Assembly (NCBI RefSeq): GCF_020595095.1
Contig: NZ_JAJDOP010000003.1
Coordinates: 1-64,000, forward strand
Origin: Microvirga rosea
GTDB lineage: Bacteria > Pseudomonadota > Alphaproteobacteria > Rhizobiales > Beijerinckiaceae
Direction: 5' to 3'
DNA: 64,000 nt
The position numbers were made by a program, and so were the translations under genes. Shown one piece after another: positions 17,708 through 26,054 of this stretch; the stretch's first letter is position 1; every line of letters begins with the position of its first letter. The notes beneath the pieces are model-generated. The model was not told where the DNA came from, ran no database searches, and worked only from the letters and a program-made list of their open reading frames with translations.

Positions 17708-18961
17708 ATGCCGAGAAAATCCAAACCCGGGGCCGAGGCGACCATCGGAAGCAATCCTGAGCGCAACCGCTCGCACAACCGCCGTGTCGTGTTGGACGTG
17801 GTGCGTCAGCTCGGGCCCGTGGGGCGCATGGAAATTTCCCGCCATGCGCATCTGAGCACCCAGGCGGTTTCCAACATCGTCGATGATCTCGTCGCGGACG
17901 GACTGCTCATCAAGACCGGCCGCCTCAGGGTCGGCCGCGGGTTGCCGCCGATTCAGTTCGCGGTCAATCCGGACGGCGGCATGACCGCCGGGGTCGAAAT
18001 CGCCGCCGATCATATCTCCACCCTTCTTGTGGATATCGGAGGCCGTGTCCGGTCGCAGCGGAGCGTTGCGCTTCTCAGAAACGATCCTGAAACGGTGCTC
18101 CCCGTCATCAGACAGGAGATCGAGAAGGCGCAGGCAGGGTTGAAGACACCGATTCCCCAGCTTCTCGGAGTAGGCGTCGTGATGCCGGGTCCCTTCAATG
18201 TCGAGGGCATGACATCCGTCGGCCCGACGACCTTGTCCGGTTGGTTCAATTTCGACGCCACCGCCAGCATCGGGCGCATGCTGGGTCTTCCCATCACCCT
18301 TGAAAACGATGCCACGGCCGCCGCCGTCGGCGAGCGCCTGCACGGCGCGGCCAAGGATCTAAAGAACTTCTGCCTCGTCTATTTCGGGCAAGGCCTCGGC
18401 TTGGGCATCATGATCGACGGCCGTCCTTATCGCGGGGCCAACGGCAACGCCGGCGAGATGGGGCATGTGCTCGTGGAGAAGCAGGGGCGCCTCTGCTCCT
18501 GCGGCCAGCACGGATGCCTTGAAGCCTATGCTTCCATTCATGCCCTGACCGAGCGATTGGCGGCGGCCGGGATCCGGAATGTCGACTATGCGCATCTCGA
18601 AGACCTTCACCGCGAAAAGCACCCTGTCGTCGAAGCCTGGATCCGCGAGGCGGCCGGCTACCTCGCGCCGCAAATCGCGATGCTCGAAAACCTGTTCGAT
18701 CCGGAAGCCATCGTGATCGGCGGCGCCCTGCCGCCGGGGCTGCTCGAGGATCTGACTCAGGCGATGCAGCCGCTTCCTCTCTCTGTCGCACGCCGGAGAA
18801 ACCGGAACGAAGCGCGCCTGATCCATGGGCGAACGGGGCGGATGACGGCTGCTCTCGGCGCCGCCGCCCTGCCGCTTTTGGAAACGATGACGCCACGGCT
18901 CGACACCGCGCAGGCGGTCCACCGGGAGCAGCCCTACGAGGAGATTTCTCTTGTCGGATGA
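17708..18961 (+). CDS. ROK-family transcriptional regulator
   Basis: A 417-residue NagC/XylR-type repressor. An N-terminal winged helix (about 25-80, GRMEISRHAHLSTQAVSNIVDDLVADGLL) is followed by a ROK sugar-kinase-like domain with VGVVMPGPF, LENDATAAAVGE, NAGEMGH and the zinc-binding cluster CSCGQHGCLEAY. The regulator probably senses the sugar, or its phosphate, handled by the divergent transporter. ATG 17708 is preferred over GTG 17693 because AAGG lies just before it. The end overlaps the deacetylase gene by 11 bp, so the two are co-transcribed. Confidence 0.92.
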   Translation: MPRKSKPGAEATIGSNPERNRSHNRRVVLDVVRQLGPVGRMEISRHAHLSTQAVSNIVDDLVADGLLIKTGRLRVGRGLPPIQFAVNPDGGMTAGVEIAADHISTLLVDIGGRVRSQRSVALLRNDPETVLPVIRQEIEKAQAGLKTPIPQLLGVGVVMPGPFNVEGMTSVGPTTLSGWFNFDATASIGRMLGLPITLENDATAAAVGERLHGAAKDLKNFCLVYFGQGLGLGIMIDGRPYRGANGNAGEMGHVLVEKQGRLCSCGQHGCLEAYASIHALTERLAAAGIRNVDYAHLEDLHREKHPVVEAWIREAAGYLAPQIAMLENLFDPEAIVIGGALPPGLLEDLTQAMQPLPLSVARRRNRNEARLIHGRTGRMTAALGAAALPLLETMTPRLDTAQAVHREQPYEEISLVG

Positions 18962-21347
18962 CCATCGCCGCCTCGCGGGCGCGGTTCACCAGCCGGCCCT
19001 GGTGCGCCTGCACCGTGCTTTGAGCAGGCTGAAGTCCACCGTGACCGTCATGAATACCGGTGCTCACCCGGACGACGAGGCCAACGGCCTCCTGGCGGCC
19101 CTGCGGTTTGCTTATGGCATGCGCGTCGTGGTGGCCTGTTCCACGAGAGGCGAGGGCGGCCAGAACGCGCTCGGCTCGGAGCGGGGCGGTGCCCTCGGTG
19201 TGTTGAGGACCGCCGAAATGGAGGAGGCAGCGCGCCGGATCGATGCGGACGTGGCATGGCTCGGTCATGGTCCCGACGATCCGGTCCACGACTTCGGCTT
19301 CTCCAAGAACGGGGACGATACGCTCCGGCGATGGGGAGAGGAGCGGATCCTCGAAAGGCTCGTCAGAGCGTATCGCCAGTACCGGCCAGATATCGTCATC
19401 CCGACCTTCCTGGACGTGCCGGGACAGCACGGCCACCACCGGGCAATGACGCGGGCGGCGGAACAGGCGTTCGTCCTGGCGGCGGATCCCACGGCCTTTC
19501 CAGAGCATGCGGAAGCCGGTCTGGCGCCTTGGCAGGTTTCGAAGTTCTATCTGCCCGCATGGTCCGGTGCGGGCTACGCCTACGATGACGAGGTGCCTCC
19601 GCCTCCCGCGACGCTGAGCGTCGAAATTCCCGGCGGCGATGATGTGACCGGACTGGCATACCGCCAACTTGGAGAATGGTCGCGCGCCGCGCATGCATCG
19701 CAGGGCATGGGCGTGTGGCGAGATCACTCGGCCGATCAATGGAGCCTTCATCTGAAACGTCGGGCTCAAGGTTCGGCCGGCCTTGAGAACGATATTCGCG
19801 ATCAGCTCCCTGCAAATCTTGGAGACATCGCTGCCGCATCGGGCATCACGAAGGAAGCGGCTGCGGCCCTGCGCATGGCGCAGCAGCATATCGATGCGGC
19901 GATCATGGCGTTCCCGAACCGGCCGCGGATCCGCGAGGCGCTCGTTCAGGCGGCGCGGCTCGTCGAAACGGCGAAGAGCGGCTTTGATCAGGATGCAGCG
20001 GATCGCTTCGGCCATCGCCTCCGTCGCACGCTGCGGGAAATCGATGCGGCCATCTTCGAGGCACATATGAATACGGCGCGAGCTTTCTTCAGCGGCTCGT
20101 GCCATCCGGGGGCTCGGATGAGCCTCGATGTCCATCTCGATGCGCCTGACCTTCCTGACGTCTCCGTCCTCCCGCGTCTTCCGGAGGGCGTCGAGGCAAC
20201 GGAGACAGCCAGGAAGCCCGGACATGTTCACTATGAGATCACGGTGCCTGCATCTGCGTCCCACACGGGCAATTATCCGGCCGGTTTCGATCCTTTAGGG
20301 GGCAATGGCGAAGCCGGGATCCGCTTCTCCGGCCAAATCGACGGCCGCGTCGTCGCGATTGATCTCGACTCTGAAAATTCGTTTGGAATCGGGCCTTCGC
20401 AATCGTTGGTGCTCGACCCCACCATGATCCTGCGGAAGTCCGGCGAGGCTACATCCTATATACGGGTTCAGACCCGGGGAGCTGAACCGACGGAATGGCT
20501 GGCGCCTGAAGGATGGGGCGTCCGACGGGAGCATGGCGAATGGATCGTGGATCCACCGCCCCAGCAGGCAACTGGGCTTTCCAGTCTCGTTCCCATTGTG
20601 GACGGCCGACCGGCAAGCCGGGTCCAGACCATTGCCTACTCCCATATTGAGCCGGCGACGTTCGTTGCACCTTCGGAGCTCAAGGTTCTGACGCTCGACA
20701 TCGATCTCCCGGCGAACGCGCGTATCGGTTATGTGGGCGGCGGGAGCGACCATGTCGGCGACCACATGCGTCGTCTCGGCCTCGACGTAACGGATCTCGA
20801 AGAGGCGGATCTCGCGACAGGATCCCTCGCGCGGTTTACGACTATCGTCGTCGGCATCTTCGCGTTCGGGCTGCGGCGCGACCTTCAGGCAGCGACAGCG
20901 CGCCTGCACCGCTTCGTGGAGGAGGGTGGACATCTGGTGACGCTCTACCACCGGCCGACGGACGGTTGGGATCCCGACCGCACGCCACCGCGCCGTCTCG
21001 TGATCGGTTCACCCTCGCTCCGCTGGCGCGTGACGGATCCTGCCGCCCCTGTGCAGGTCCTGAGACCGGATTCTTTCTTGTTGACCACTCCCAATAAGAT
21101 CGTCGATGCCGACTGGCGGGGCTGGGACAAGGAGCGAGGACTCTACTTCGCGGCGGAATACGATCCCGCTTATGAAGAACTGCTCGCGCTGAACGACCCG
21201 AGCGAGAGGGCCTTGAAGGGCTCCCTCATTTCAGCCCGGATCGGAGGTGGGCGTCATACCCATGTGGCGCTCGTGCTGCATCATCAGTTGGACAAGCTCG
21301 TGCCCGGTGCGTTCCGTCTTCTGGCGAATCTGGTTCAGCCGGCTTAG
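18951..21347 (+). CDS. Large PIG-L family deacetylase
   Basis: A 798-residue protein whose N-terminal 250 residues are a PIG-L/LmbE zinc deacetylase: GAHPDDEANGLL (near residue 38) supplies Asp/Asp ligands and GQHGHHRAM the distal histidines. Family members remove acyl groups from N-acetylglucosamine derivatives. The remaining 550 residues are not the short single-domain form; they appear helical at about 280-380, then beta-rich, then with a glutamine-amidotransferase-like Rossmann segment near 580-700. The start is TTG 18951 inside the ROK gene, 5 nt after a GAGGAG site; no better start exists. Acting in the divergent sugar pathway is inference from the shared regulator. Confidence 0.85.
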   Translation: MSDDHRRLAGAVHQPALVRLHRALSRLKSTVTVMNTGAHPDDEANGLLAALRFAYGMRVVVACSTRGEGGQNALGSERGGALGVLRTAEMEEAARRIDADVAWLGHGPDDPVHDFGFSKNGDDTLRRWGEERILERLVRAYRQYRPDIVIPTFLDVPGQHGHHRAMTRAAEQAFVLAADPTAFPEHAEAGLAPWQVSKFYLPAWSGAGYAYDDEVPPPPATLSVEIPGGDDVTGLAYRQLGEWSRAAHASQGMGVWRDHSADQWSLHLKRRAQGSAGLENDIRDQLPANLGDIAAASGITKEAAAALRMAQQHIDAAIMAFPNRPRIREALVQAARLVETAKSGFDQDAADRFGHRLRRTLREIDAAIFEAHMNTARAFFSGSCHPGARMSLDVHLDAPDLPDVSVLPRLPEGVEATETARKPGHVHYEITVPASASHTGNYPAGFDPLGGNGEAGIRFSGQIDGRVVAIDLDSENSFGIGPSQSLVLDPTMILRKSGEATSYIRVQTRGAEPTEWLAPEGWGVRREHGEWIVDPPPQQATGLSSLVPIVDGRPASRVQTIAYSHIEPATFVAPSELKVLTLDIDLPANARIGYVGGGSDHVGDHMRRLGLDVTDLEEADLATGSLARFTTIVVGIFAFGLRRDLQAATARLHRFVEEGGHLVTLYHRPTDGWDPDRTPPRRLVIGSPSLRWRVTDPAAPVQVLRPDSFLLTTPNKIVDADWRGWDKERGLYFAAEYDPAYEELLALNDPSERALKGSLISARIGGGRHTHVALVLHHQLDKLVPGAFRLLANLVQPA

Positions 21348-21359
21348 TTCCGACAGGAG

Positions 21360-22259
21360 ATGACGGCCCAATCCAAAACCGTCCCGACATCTTCCTCGGC
21401 ACCCTTGTGGCGGAGCGTGGGATGGCTTTTGCTCGACATGGCTCTGGTCACGGTCATGCAGGCCATCGTGAAGGCAGAAGGGGATACGTATCCGGCCATC
21501 CAGCTGGTCTTCCTGCGCTCACTTGTCGGCTTTATCTCGGTATTGCCCCTGGCATGGCATCATCGGGCCAAGTTGACGGATCTATCGAACGTTCGTGGTC
21601 ATCTCGCGCGGGTCGGCTTCAACTCGATTGCCCTGACCCTGAATTTCGCGGCCTTCGCGTCCCTGCCGCTGGCATTGGTGACGGCCATCGGGTTCACCCG
21701 GCCACTCCTGCTACTGATCATGGCGGCGCTTCTCCTTAAGGAGAATGTGAGCAGGATCCGTTATGTGTTTGCTCTGTTGGGGTTCTTTGGTGTCGTCATC
21801 ATGGTTCGGCCGGATGCGATAGCGTGGAATCTAGGATTGGCGGCCGCGTTCGGATCGGTCTTCTTCGGCTCCCTCGCCGTTGTCCAGACCAGGCGCCTTG
21901 CCGATGAGAATACGGTTGTGCTGATGTTGTTCTACACCATTGGCCTGACGGCACTGACCGCGATCCCCGCCGGGATCGTTTGGATGCCGATCCCCTGGAA
22001 CGAAGCCCCGAGCATCATCCTCATCGGCATCCTGGCTCAGATTGGGCAGTATTGCTGGCTCCAGGCCTATCAAAAGCAGGAGGCGCGGCTTCTGGCTCCG
22101 ATCGGATATCTCTCAATCATCTTTTCGGGAGCCGCAGGCTGGCTCTACTTTGGGGAAATTCCGTCGTCTTCCCTGTGGCTCGGCGCCGCCGTTGTGATCT
22201 CGGCCACTCTCCTAGCATCCCCCGCCGAGCGGTGGTTCGGCCGCAGAAGACGAATGTGA
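21360..22259 (+). CDS. EamA-family (DMT) permease
   Basis: A 299-residue inner-membrane protein with about ten helices in two EamA repeats (about 15-140 and 150-290). The family exports amino acids, nucleosides and similar metabolites; this substrate is unknown. ATG 21360 directly abuts an AGGAG, an unusually short spacing. It follows the deacetylase by 12 bp and is probably the third gene of that operon. Confidence 0.85.
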   Translation: MTAQSKTVPTSSSAPLWRSVGWLLLDMALVTVMQAIVKAEGDTYPAIQLVFLRSLVGFISVLPLAWHHRAKLTDLSNVRGHLARVGFNSIALTLNFAAFASLPLALVTAIGFTRPLLLLIMAALLLKENVSRIRYVFALLGFFGVVIMVRPDAIAWNLGLAAAFGSVFFGSLAVVQTRRLADENTVVLMLFYTIGLTALTAIPAGIVWMPIPWNEAPSIILIGILAQIGQYCWLQAYQKQEARLLAPIGYLSIIFSGAAGWLYFGEIPSSSLWLGAAVVISATLLASPAERWFGRRRRM

Positions 22260-22407
22260 ACAGCGGCGTTGCGTTTCTCAAATGGCAGGACCGGATTCGT
22301 TCCGCACCGCCCTTGGTGCCTTCGGAGCGGCAACAGGGTCTGGGGATCAACTATTGTCTAGGTGGGGTTAAACAACGGAAGCTTGACGCTTTCGACGACG
22401 GAACCCA

Positions 22408-23316
22408 ATGTTCAACCTCGGGCTCGAGACAGACCGGCTTCCCCTTTCCATGCAGTACAGCGACGTGCTCTCCATTCTGCCCAGCGGGCGCCCCTTCTTG
22501 AAGATGCACGGTCTTGGCAACGATTTCGTCGTTGTCGATGGTCGGGAGCAAGCCTTTCGACCCAGGCCCGAAGAAATCCGTTGGATCTGCGACCGCCACG
22601 TCGGCGTCGGTGGTGATCAACTGCTGGTGATCGAACCGTCAGCAGCAGGTGCAGACGCCTGGATGCGGATCTACAACGTTGATGGTGCCGAGGCGCAGAC
22701 TTGTCTCAACGCAACGCGCTGCGTTGCATGGCTCCTTTTGAACGAAAGTGGCGGCGATCGCCTGGTTCTTGAGACCCTTGGAGGCATGATCGAGGCCGCG
22801 CGCACGCACGATCATGCGGTCGCTCTACGTTTGCCTGCCCCCAAATGGGATTGCTGGAGCATTCCCCTTGCGTTGGAAACCGATACCCTCGCCCTCGATC
22901 TTGCCTCAGGTCCGCTTCAGCAGCCGACCGCGGTGAATGTGGGCAACCCGCATCTCGTTTTCTTTGTTGCAAGTCGCGACGAAATTGACGTGGCTCGTTG
23001 GGCTCCGGCCATCCAGAACGATCCCATGCTCCCCGAAGGGGCCAATGTCGGCGTCGCCGAGATGGCATCACCGGATGTCATCAGGCTGGTAGTATGGGAG
23101 CGTCCAGGGATCCTGACCCGCGCCTGCGGCAGCGGAGCCTGTGCGGCCGTGCTCGCAGCTCGACGCCGTGGGCTGACACAGCATCATAGGGTCATGGTCG
23201 ACATGCCCGGAGGGCAATTGCACGTCGAGGTTCACGATGACGAGAGCCTGACTCTCACCGGAACGGCGACCGTCGCATTTTCGGGGCGGCTTCCTGTGGA
23301 TCTGACGACCGCCTGA
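22408..23316 (+). CDS. dapF: Diaminopimelate epimerase-like protein
   Basis: A 302-residue member of the DapF fold, which interconverts LL- and meso-diaminopimelate by two cysteines. Both are present: Cys99 in QTCLNATRC and Cys240 in TRACGSGACAA, with the usual FLKMHGLGNDFVVVD N-terminal motif and GNPHLVFF. The residue after the first Cys is Leu instead of the nearly invariant Gly, and the motif ERPGILTRACG differs from the usual E(R/G)GxGxTLACG. It may be housekeeping DapF or a paralogue acting on a related amino acid. Starts at 22408 or 22450 are possible; neither has a clear ribosome site. Confidence 0.8.
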   Translation: MFNLGLETDRLPLSMQYSDVLSILPSGRPFLKMHGLGNDFVVVDGREQAFRPRPEEIRWICDRHVGVGGDQLLVIEPSAAGADAWMRIYNVDGAEAQTCLNATRCVAWLLLNESGGDRLVLETLGGMIEAARTHDHAVALRLPAPKWDCWSIPLALETDTLALDLASGPLQQPTAVNVGNPHLVFFVASRDEIDVARWAPAIQNDPMLPEGANVGVAEMASPDVIRLVVWERPGILTRACGSGACAAVLAARRRGLTQHHRVMVDMPGGQLHVEVHDDESLTLTGTATVAFSGRLPVDLTTA

Positions 23317-23393
23317 CGGTGGCGATCGTGCAGGCCAGGCCGTGCTCGGCTTATCGGGGATCCCTGTTTCGGTGTTAACGACGCCCTTCGCAA

Positions 23394-24338
23394 TCACATG
23401 GCCGGAAGCACTTCGGCATGAAGGGCAAGGCCATCCTGCACCTGTCGCCGAATGTTCATGATGGCTTCGACGCATTGATCCGCAAAGGTGTTGAGAGACC
23501 GCGGATTGCCGGTGCTCTGGTTCCTATGCAGCCGGACGATATAGGGAATTGAGAAGGAGAGGCGACGCATCTCCACGCCTTGGTTGAGGCAATGGGCGGC
23601 GCTGATCGGGTTGATGATCGACACCCCGAGTCCTTGCGCCACCAGGGAGCAGACTGCTGCCGCCGTGGACACCTCCATCCTGAGCCGACGGGTGACGCCA
23701 TGCTCGCGGAACACATTGTCCAGCTTTCGCCGATACATATCCTCCGCCGAGAAGTAGATGAAATCGACGCCCTCGAAGTCTGCGGGACCAAGAATGCTCT
23801 TGCGGGTGAGGGGGTGGCCCTTGGGGGCAATGCATACCTGCTCCCCGGCATTGATGCTGGTCGAACTCCAACCGGCGAAACCAAGATCCGCCTCGATGAG
23901 GCAAATGTCGTAGTGCTGCGCGGAGGCACCGGCCGACAGAACCGAATTGCCGAGGGCGTGGATGCTCAGACGGATGGCTTCATTGTTCTGGAGGAAACCG
24001 CGGCACAGGGATGGAAGGAGGGCCGTGCTGTAGGCCGGCATGCATACGATCTTGATATGGGAGGATGCATTCGCCCGGATGGCTTCCGCGGTCCGCCCAA
24101 TCTCTTCCAACCCGACGAAGGACCTGCGGACTTCACCGTGCAGGGAAATGGCGGCCTCGGTGGGAACGAGGCTCCGGCCTTTTCGGGTGAAGAGCAGAAA
24201 GCCCAGGGAGCGCTCGAACTCCTTGATTTCCCGGCTCACGGTCGGCTGGGAGGTCCGCAGCGCTATGGCGGCCTGGGTGACGCTGCCGGACAACATGACG
24301 GCATGGAAGATTTCGATATGCCGAGGAGATAATGTCAC
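23394..24338 (-). CDS. LysR-family transcriptional regulator
   Basis: A 314-residue LTTR with an N-terminal winged helix (about 1-62, FHAVMLSGSVTQAAIALRTSQPTVSREIKEFERSLG split across the HTH) and a periplasmic-binding-like effector domain (about 90-295). It is divergent from the M81 metallopeptidase gene, so it is the likely regulator of the downstream amidohydrolase and peptide-transport genes, responding to a small amide or amino-acid effector. Confidence 0.92.
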   Translation of the reverse strand: MTLSPRHIEIFHAVMLSGSVTQAAIALRTSQPTVSREIKEFERSLGFLLFTRKGRSLVPTEAAISLHGEVRRSFVGLEEIGRTAEAIRANASSHIKIVCMPAYSTALLPSLCRGFLQNNEAIRLSIHALGNSVLSAGASAQHYDICLIEADLGFAGWSSTSINAGEQVCIAPKGHPLTRKSILGPADFEGVDFIYFSAEDMYRRKLDNVFREHGVTRRLRMEVSTAAAVCSLVAQGLGVSIINPISAAHCLNQGVEMRRLSFSIPYIVRLHRNQSTGNPRSLNTFADQCVEAIMNIRRQVQDGLALHAEVLPAM

Positions 24339-24352
24339 ACTCAGAGAGCCTC

Positions 24353-24388
24353 ATATCAAAAATGAATGAATTGAGCAGAAGTTGATAT
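24353..24388. promoter_or_regulatory. Inverted repeat ATATCAA-N22-TTGATAT, candidate LysR site
   Basis: ATATCAA (24353-24359) and TTGATAT (24382-24388) lie 15-50 bp before the LysR start and about 125 bp before the M81 start. The long spacer could hold two LTTR half-site pairs. No consensus can confirm it. Confidence 0.35.
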
Positions 24389-24513
24389 TTGCAGAAATTA
24401 TTTGCCTTTGTCACCATCCCTCAAAGGCCAGCCCCGTCAATCGCCTCGGAGAAGGTGTCGTGCGGCTAGGTCGGTAAGCGGCTTCGAAGGCCCGTGGGAG
24501 GGAGAAAAGCAAG

Positions 24514-25986
24514 ATGGTGAACCGCGTCCTTGTGGCTGAGTTCATGCACGAGACAAATACGTTCAGCGTCCAAGTGACCGACGAGAACGCATTCCGGAAC
24601 AGCTGCTACTATCTCGATAACGATATTCCTGGCGCGTTCGGCGGCACGCGCACCTCGATGGGCGCTGCATTCGAGGCGGCCGAGAAGTATGGCTGGAGCG
24701 TCGTTCATCCCATTGTGACCTCCGCGAATCCGTCCGGCCGGGTCACGGACGATTTCTTCGACGCGGTCTCCGAGCGGATTCTCAATTCCTGCCAGGGAGT
24801 GGATGGGGTCCTGTTGCATCTGCACGGGTCGATGTCCACTCAGACGCATGACGACGGGGAGGGCGAGCTGCTTGCCCGTATCCGCTCACGCGTAGGTCCG
24901 AATATACCGATCATGGCGGTGCTGGATCTGCATGCGACGCTGACGCAGAAGATGGCCGCCAATGCAAATGCCCTGATCTCCTACCGGACATATCCGCACA
25001 TCGATCAATACGAGCGGACCTGGCAGGCGGCGGAGCTCCTCGAGAAGGCCATGGGGGGAGAGATTAGCCCGAAGGTTGCGGTGTCCCGCCGGCCGATCCT
25101 TTATGCGTTGGATGGCGGCCGCACGACCTCGCCGCCCATGATGGAGCTTCTGTCCCGGGGAGACCGGATCGAGGCCGCAGGGCAGGCTCTCGTGGTCAGT
25201 GTTCAGGCCGGCTTTTCATCTGCGGATGTGCAGGATATCGGGCCGTCCATTGCGGTAACGGCTAATGATCTGACATCCGCACAATCCATCGCCGACGAAT
25301 TGATGGACTATGTGTGGGAGCAGCGGACGTTTTCATCGATCCACTTCACGCCTCTCGAGCAAGCGATTGCGAAGGCCAAGGCGGGCGAGGGGAGAGCCGA
25401 CAAGCCGCTCGTCATCGCGGATTATTCGGACAATCCCGGTTCCGGTGCCTACGGAGACGCGACGCGCCTTCTTCAAGCCGTGCTGGATGCGGATCTGCAG
25501 AATGTCGGATTCTACGCCATCTGCGACCCCGAAGCGGCCTTGCAGGCTCAGGCCGCCGGTGTCGGAAACAGCGTGACTCTCATGCTGGGTGGCAAGGTCG
25601 ATCCATCCATGGGCGGCGGTCCCATCAAGGTGACGGCGCATGTGGCCGCACTGACGGACGGCAGCTTTATCGCTTATGGACCGATGGGCGGCGGCGCGCG
25701 ACGCAATTACGGTTTGAGCGCCCTGCTGCGCGTGGGCGGGGTCGAGATCATCGTGATCAGCCATAATGGTCAGGCGACGGATCTTGGACAGTTCACCTCG
25801 CTTGGTGTCGATCCTACGCGAAAATCGACGATCATCGTCAAGTCGATGCAGCATTTTCGTGCGGCGTTCGAGCCGATTTCGCGGGAGGTGATCGAGGTCG
25901 ACACGGGAGCGTTGTCGACACGGAACTTCTTGGAGCGCCCCTATAAAAATATCCGCAGACCCATTTGGCCCCTCGATCCGCTGTGA
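24514..25986 (+). CDS. M81-family metallopeptidase (MlrC-like)
   Basis: A 490-residue zinc enzyme of the MlrC family (M81/DUF1485), named after the hydrolase of linearised microcystin; most members act on unknown peptides or amides. The metal-binding residues fit: HETNTFS at the N-terminus, AVLDLHATLT (Asp/His) and YRTYPHIDQ (His). The C-terminal MlrC domain contains DYSDNPGSGAYGD. No signal peptide, so cytoplasmic. A GGGAGGGAGAAAAG purine run precedes ATG 24514. It starts a gene set with an amidohydrolase and a peptide ABC transporter. Confidence 0.88.
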   Translation: MVNRVLVAEFMHETNTFSVQVTDENAFRNSCYYLDNDIPGAFGGTRTSMGAAFEAAEKYGWSVVHPIVTSANPSGRVTDDFFDAVSERILNSCQGVDGVLLHLHGSMSTQTHDDGEGELLARIRSRVGPNIPIMAVLDLHATLTQKMAANANALISYRTYPHIDQYERTWQAAELLEKAMGGEISPKVAVSRRPILYALDGGRTTSPPMMELLSRGDRIEAAGQALVVSVQAGFSSADVQDIGPSIAVTANDLTSAQSIADELMDYVWEQRTFSSIHFTPLEQAIAKAKAGEGRADKPLVIADYSDNPGSGAYGDATRLLQAVLDADLQNVGFYAICDPEAALQAQAAGVGNSVTLMLGGKVDPSMGGGPIKVTAHVAALTDGSFIAYGPMGGGARRNYGLSALLRVGGVEIIVISHNGQATDLGQFTSLGVDPTRKSTIIVKSMQHFRAAFEPISREVIEVDTGALSTRNFLERPYKNIRRPIWPLDPL

Positions 25987-26054
25987 CCGGCCAACCCTCG
26001 CTCGTTCCTACGCACGAATGAGCATCCAAGGATGCGTTGAAGGAGAACTCTGTC

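Noticed and set aside
18408..20264. 618-residue open frame antisense to ROK and PIG-L genes
   Set aside because: Arg/Gly-rich shadow; both sense genes have full motifs.
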